From contig PMCH01000344.1 in assembly GCA_003154055.1 (NCBI GenBank), forward strand, positions 3,289-29,442: a stretch of DNA of 26,154 bases. Direction: 5' to 3'. How positions within the stretch are numbered: position 1 is the stretch's first letter; every line of letters begins with the position of its first letter. Source of the stretch: Acidobacteriaceae bacterium. Lineage in GTDB: Bacteria; Acidobacteriota; Terriglobia; Terriglobales; Acidobacteriaceae. Positions 25,117 through 26,154 of the stretch are shown here, piece by piece. Below the pieces are notes generated by a model, which saw nothing but the letters and a program-made list of their open reading frames with translations, did no database searches and had not been told where the DNA came from. The position numbers and the translations under genes are program-made.

Positions 25117-25851
25117 ATGATGTATCGACGAACTTGGATTTGCGCTCTCGCGTTGTGGACCTGGGCAGGGACGCTGCACGCCCAGGTCACCACGGTGCGG
25201 GGACGCGTCGAGATTGCCGGCGATCACTCGTCGCACAAGGCGTCCTTTCCCAGCACGGTGGTGTGGCTGACGCCTCTGCCGGGTGCGGGTGGTCCGCAGG
25301 CCAGTCTTCAGGCAGGTAGTGGACAAAGCCTGCAGCTGATCCAGAAGAACAAGAGTTTCGAGCCGCATATCCTGGTGGTTCCGGTCGGTTCCGTCGTCGA
25401 GTTTCCCAACCGCGACCCGTTTTTTCACAACGTGTTTTCGCTGTTTGAGGGGAAGAGATTCGATCTCGGCTTGTACGAGGCGGGCAGTTCGCGGATCGTC
25501 CACTTCGATCGGCCGGGGATCAGCTACATCTTCTGCAACATCCATCCGGAGATGAGCGCGGTGGTGGTGACCTTGACCACTCCGCTGTACGCGATTTCCA
25601 ATGCCGCTGGACAACTTTCGATCGCGAACGTTCCGTATGGGCGCTACCTGCTGCACATCTGGAGCGAACAGCGGGTAGCGGAAAATTCCGATCCGGAAAC
25701 GCGGGAGATCACGATCACGGAGAACTTGTCGTCGCTCGGCGCAATTCGAGTTCCGCCGGCGAATGGCCAAGTGGTGGCGCACAAGAACAAGTATGGCCGC
25801 GATTACGATCAGCCCACGCCGGAAAATCCGGCCTATCACCAGCGGCCGTGA
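25117..25851 (+). CDS. Exported cupredoxin-like copper protein
   Basis: A 244-residue protein with signal peptide ending at LHAQ. The core resembles the methylamine-utilisation/plastocyanin-like family: SFEPHILVVPVGSVVEFPNR-type sequence, then type-1 copper ligand candidates His104 (FFHNVFS), Cys140, His143 and Met146 (CNIHPEM). The C-terminal part (about 152-210) looks like a carboxypeptidase-regulatory-like beta-sandwich (PLYAISNAAGQLSIANVPYG). It starts 21 bases after the porin-like gene. Likely a periplasmic electron carrier or copper-binding protein; the exact partner is unknown. ATG at 25120 is an alternative start, one codon later. Confidence 0.85.
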   Translation: MMYRRTWICALALWTWAGTLHAQVTTVRGRVEIAGDHSSHKASFPSTVVWLTPLPGAGGPQASLQAGSGQSLQLIQKNKSFEPHILVVPVGSVVEFPNRDPFFHNVFSLFEGKRFDLGLYEAGSSRIVHFDRPGISYIFCNIHPEMSAVVVTLTTPLYAISNAAGQLSIANVPYGRYLLHIWSEQRVAENSDPETREITITENLSSLGAIRVPPANGQVVAHKNKYGRDYDQPTPENPAYHQRP

Positions 25852-25860
25852 AAACCGGTA

Positions 25861-25886
25861 GTCAGTAGCCAGTCGTCAGTAGTCAG
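25861..25886. repeat. Short direct repeat GTCAGTAG, 14-base period
   Basis: GTCAGTAG occurs at 25861-25868 and 25875-25882, in a run of CAGT-like units just after the cupredoxin gene and 33 bases before the PPK2 start. It resembles scattered intergenic AGTCAGTAG-type repeats; no function is evident. Confidence 0.5.
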
Positions 25887-25918
25887 GTTCTCGATAGCCA
25901 CCACTGGAAACGTCACCC

Positions 25919-26154
25919 ATGAAAATTGAAAAGCTTCTGAAACGTTACCGGGTTGAGAGCGGGAAACAATTCCGGCTGAAGGACTATGATCCCGCTGATA
26001 CCCACGGGCTCAAGTCCGAGCTCAAGCCGCAAGCGCGGGCGATGTTAGCCAAGGGCGTGCAGGAATTGGCGGCCCTGCAGGACATCCTGGCAGCGCAGGA
26101 CCGCTGGGGGCTGCTGCTCATCTTCCAGGCGCTGGATGCGGCCGGCAAGGATGG
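25919..26154 (+). CDS. ppk2: Polyphosphate kinase 2 (PPK2), N-terminal part only
   Basis: The first 78 codons of a PPK2-family enzyme, cut by the right edge (usual length about 260-300 residues). It begins MKIEKLLKRYRV; KDYDPADT near residue 21 and LAAQDRWGLLLIFQALDAAG up to the Walker A end DAAGKDG (about 73-79) are typical of PPK2 class III-like kinases, which transfer phosphate between polyphosphate and nucleotides (AMP/ADP). The start codon overlaps a line boundary at 25919-25921, with GGAAA eight bases upstream. No link to the upstream genes is needed; it may have its own promoter. Confidence 0.9.
   Translation, partial: MKIEKLLKRYRVESGKQFRLKDYDPADTHGLKSELKPQARAMLAKGVQELAALQDILAAQDRWGLLLIFQALDAAGKD

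Noticed and set aside
24997..25839. Long minus-strand open frame (280 codons) opposite the cupredoxin gene
   Set aside because: The plus strand there has a signal peptide, copper-ligand motifs and a close upstream neighbour; the minus frame shows no recognisable motif and fits a chance antisense frame in G+C-rich DNA.
1..26154. CRISPR array, insertion sequence, prophage or integrase genes
   Set aside because: No regular spacer-repeat series, transposase, integrase or terminal inverted repeats were seen.

Overview
The window looks like a chromosomal piece of an Acidobacteriota genome (class Terriglobia is my best guess). The main reason is the 1233-residue outer-membrane receptor with an N-terminal carboxypeptidase-regulatory-like domain, a type greatly expanded in that phylum. 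The moderately G+C-rich DNA, the many exported esterases and the tmRNA ending in AYAA are compatible. This is inference from gene types; no marker-gene phylogeny was possible.

Region 1 (1-2420) holds a cytoplasmic sucrose phosphorylase on the minus strand, cut by the left edge, and a divergent GntR/LacI-type sugar-responsive regulator. Region 2 (2421-6446) is a promoter and operator-like region followed by the large TonB-dependent receptor. A strong hairpin with a GCAA loop separates it from region 3.

Region 3 (6538-19751) is an 11-gene co-directional run, mostly with gaps under 60 bp and one 20-bp overlap. It encodes an HSL-like alpha/beta hydrolase, two NIF3-like proteins, an SGNH/GDSL hydrolase, a CE1-like esterase with an N-terminal beta-sandwich domain, a cytoplasmic PfkB fructokinase, two type-B carboxylesterases flanking two creatininase-family proteins, and a tannase/feruloyl-esterase family protein. 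Nearly all carry export signals. The run includes two tandem paralog pairs (NIF3-like and creatininase-like), and in each pair one member has lost the presumed metal-ligand residues.

Taken together, regions 1-3 suggest a locus for taking up and stripping acylated (possibly phenolic) sucrose or related sugar esters. The receptor would import them, the periplasmic esterases would remove acyl groups, and sucrose phosphorylase plus fructokinase would process the released sucrose. This substrate is a hypothesis: no inner-membrane sugar transporter is visible here.

Region 4 (19752-20896) has about 490 bases without a convincing gene, then the tmRNA gene ssrA on the minus strand with its own promoter, then a short-repeat stretch. 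Region 5 (20897-25851) is a second unit: OmpR-type response regulator, membrane histidine kinase, coiled-coil outer-membrane porin-like protein and a cupredoxin-like exported protein. A polyphosphate kinase 2 gene begins at 25919 and runs off the right edge.
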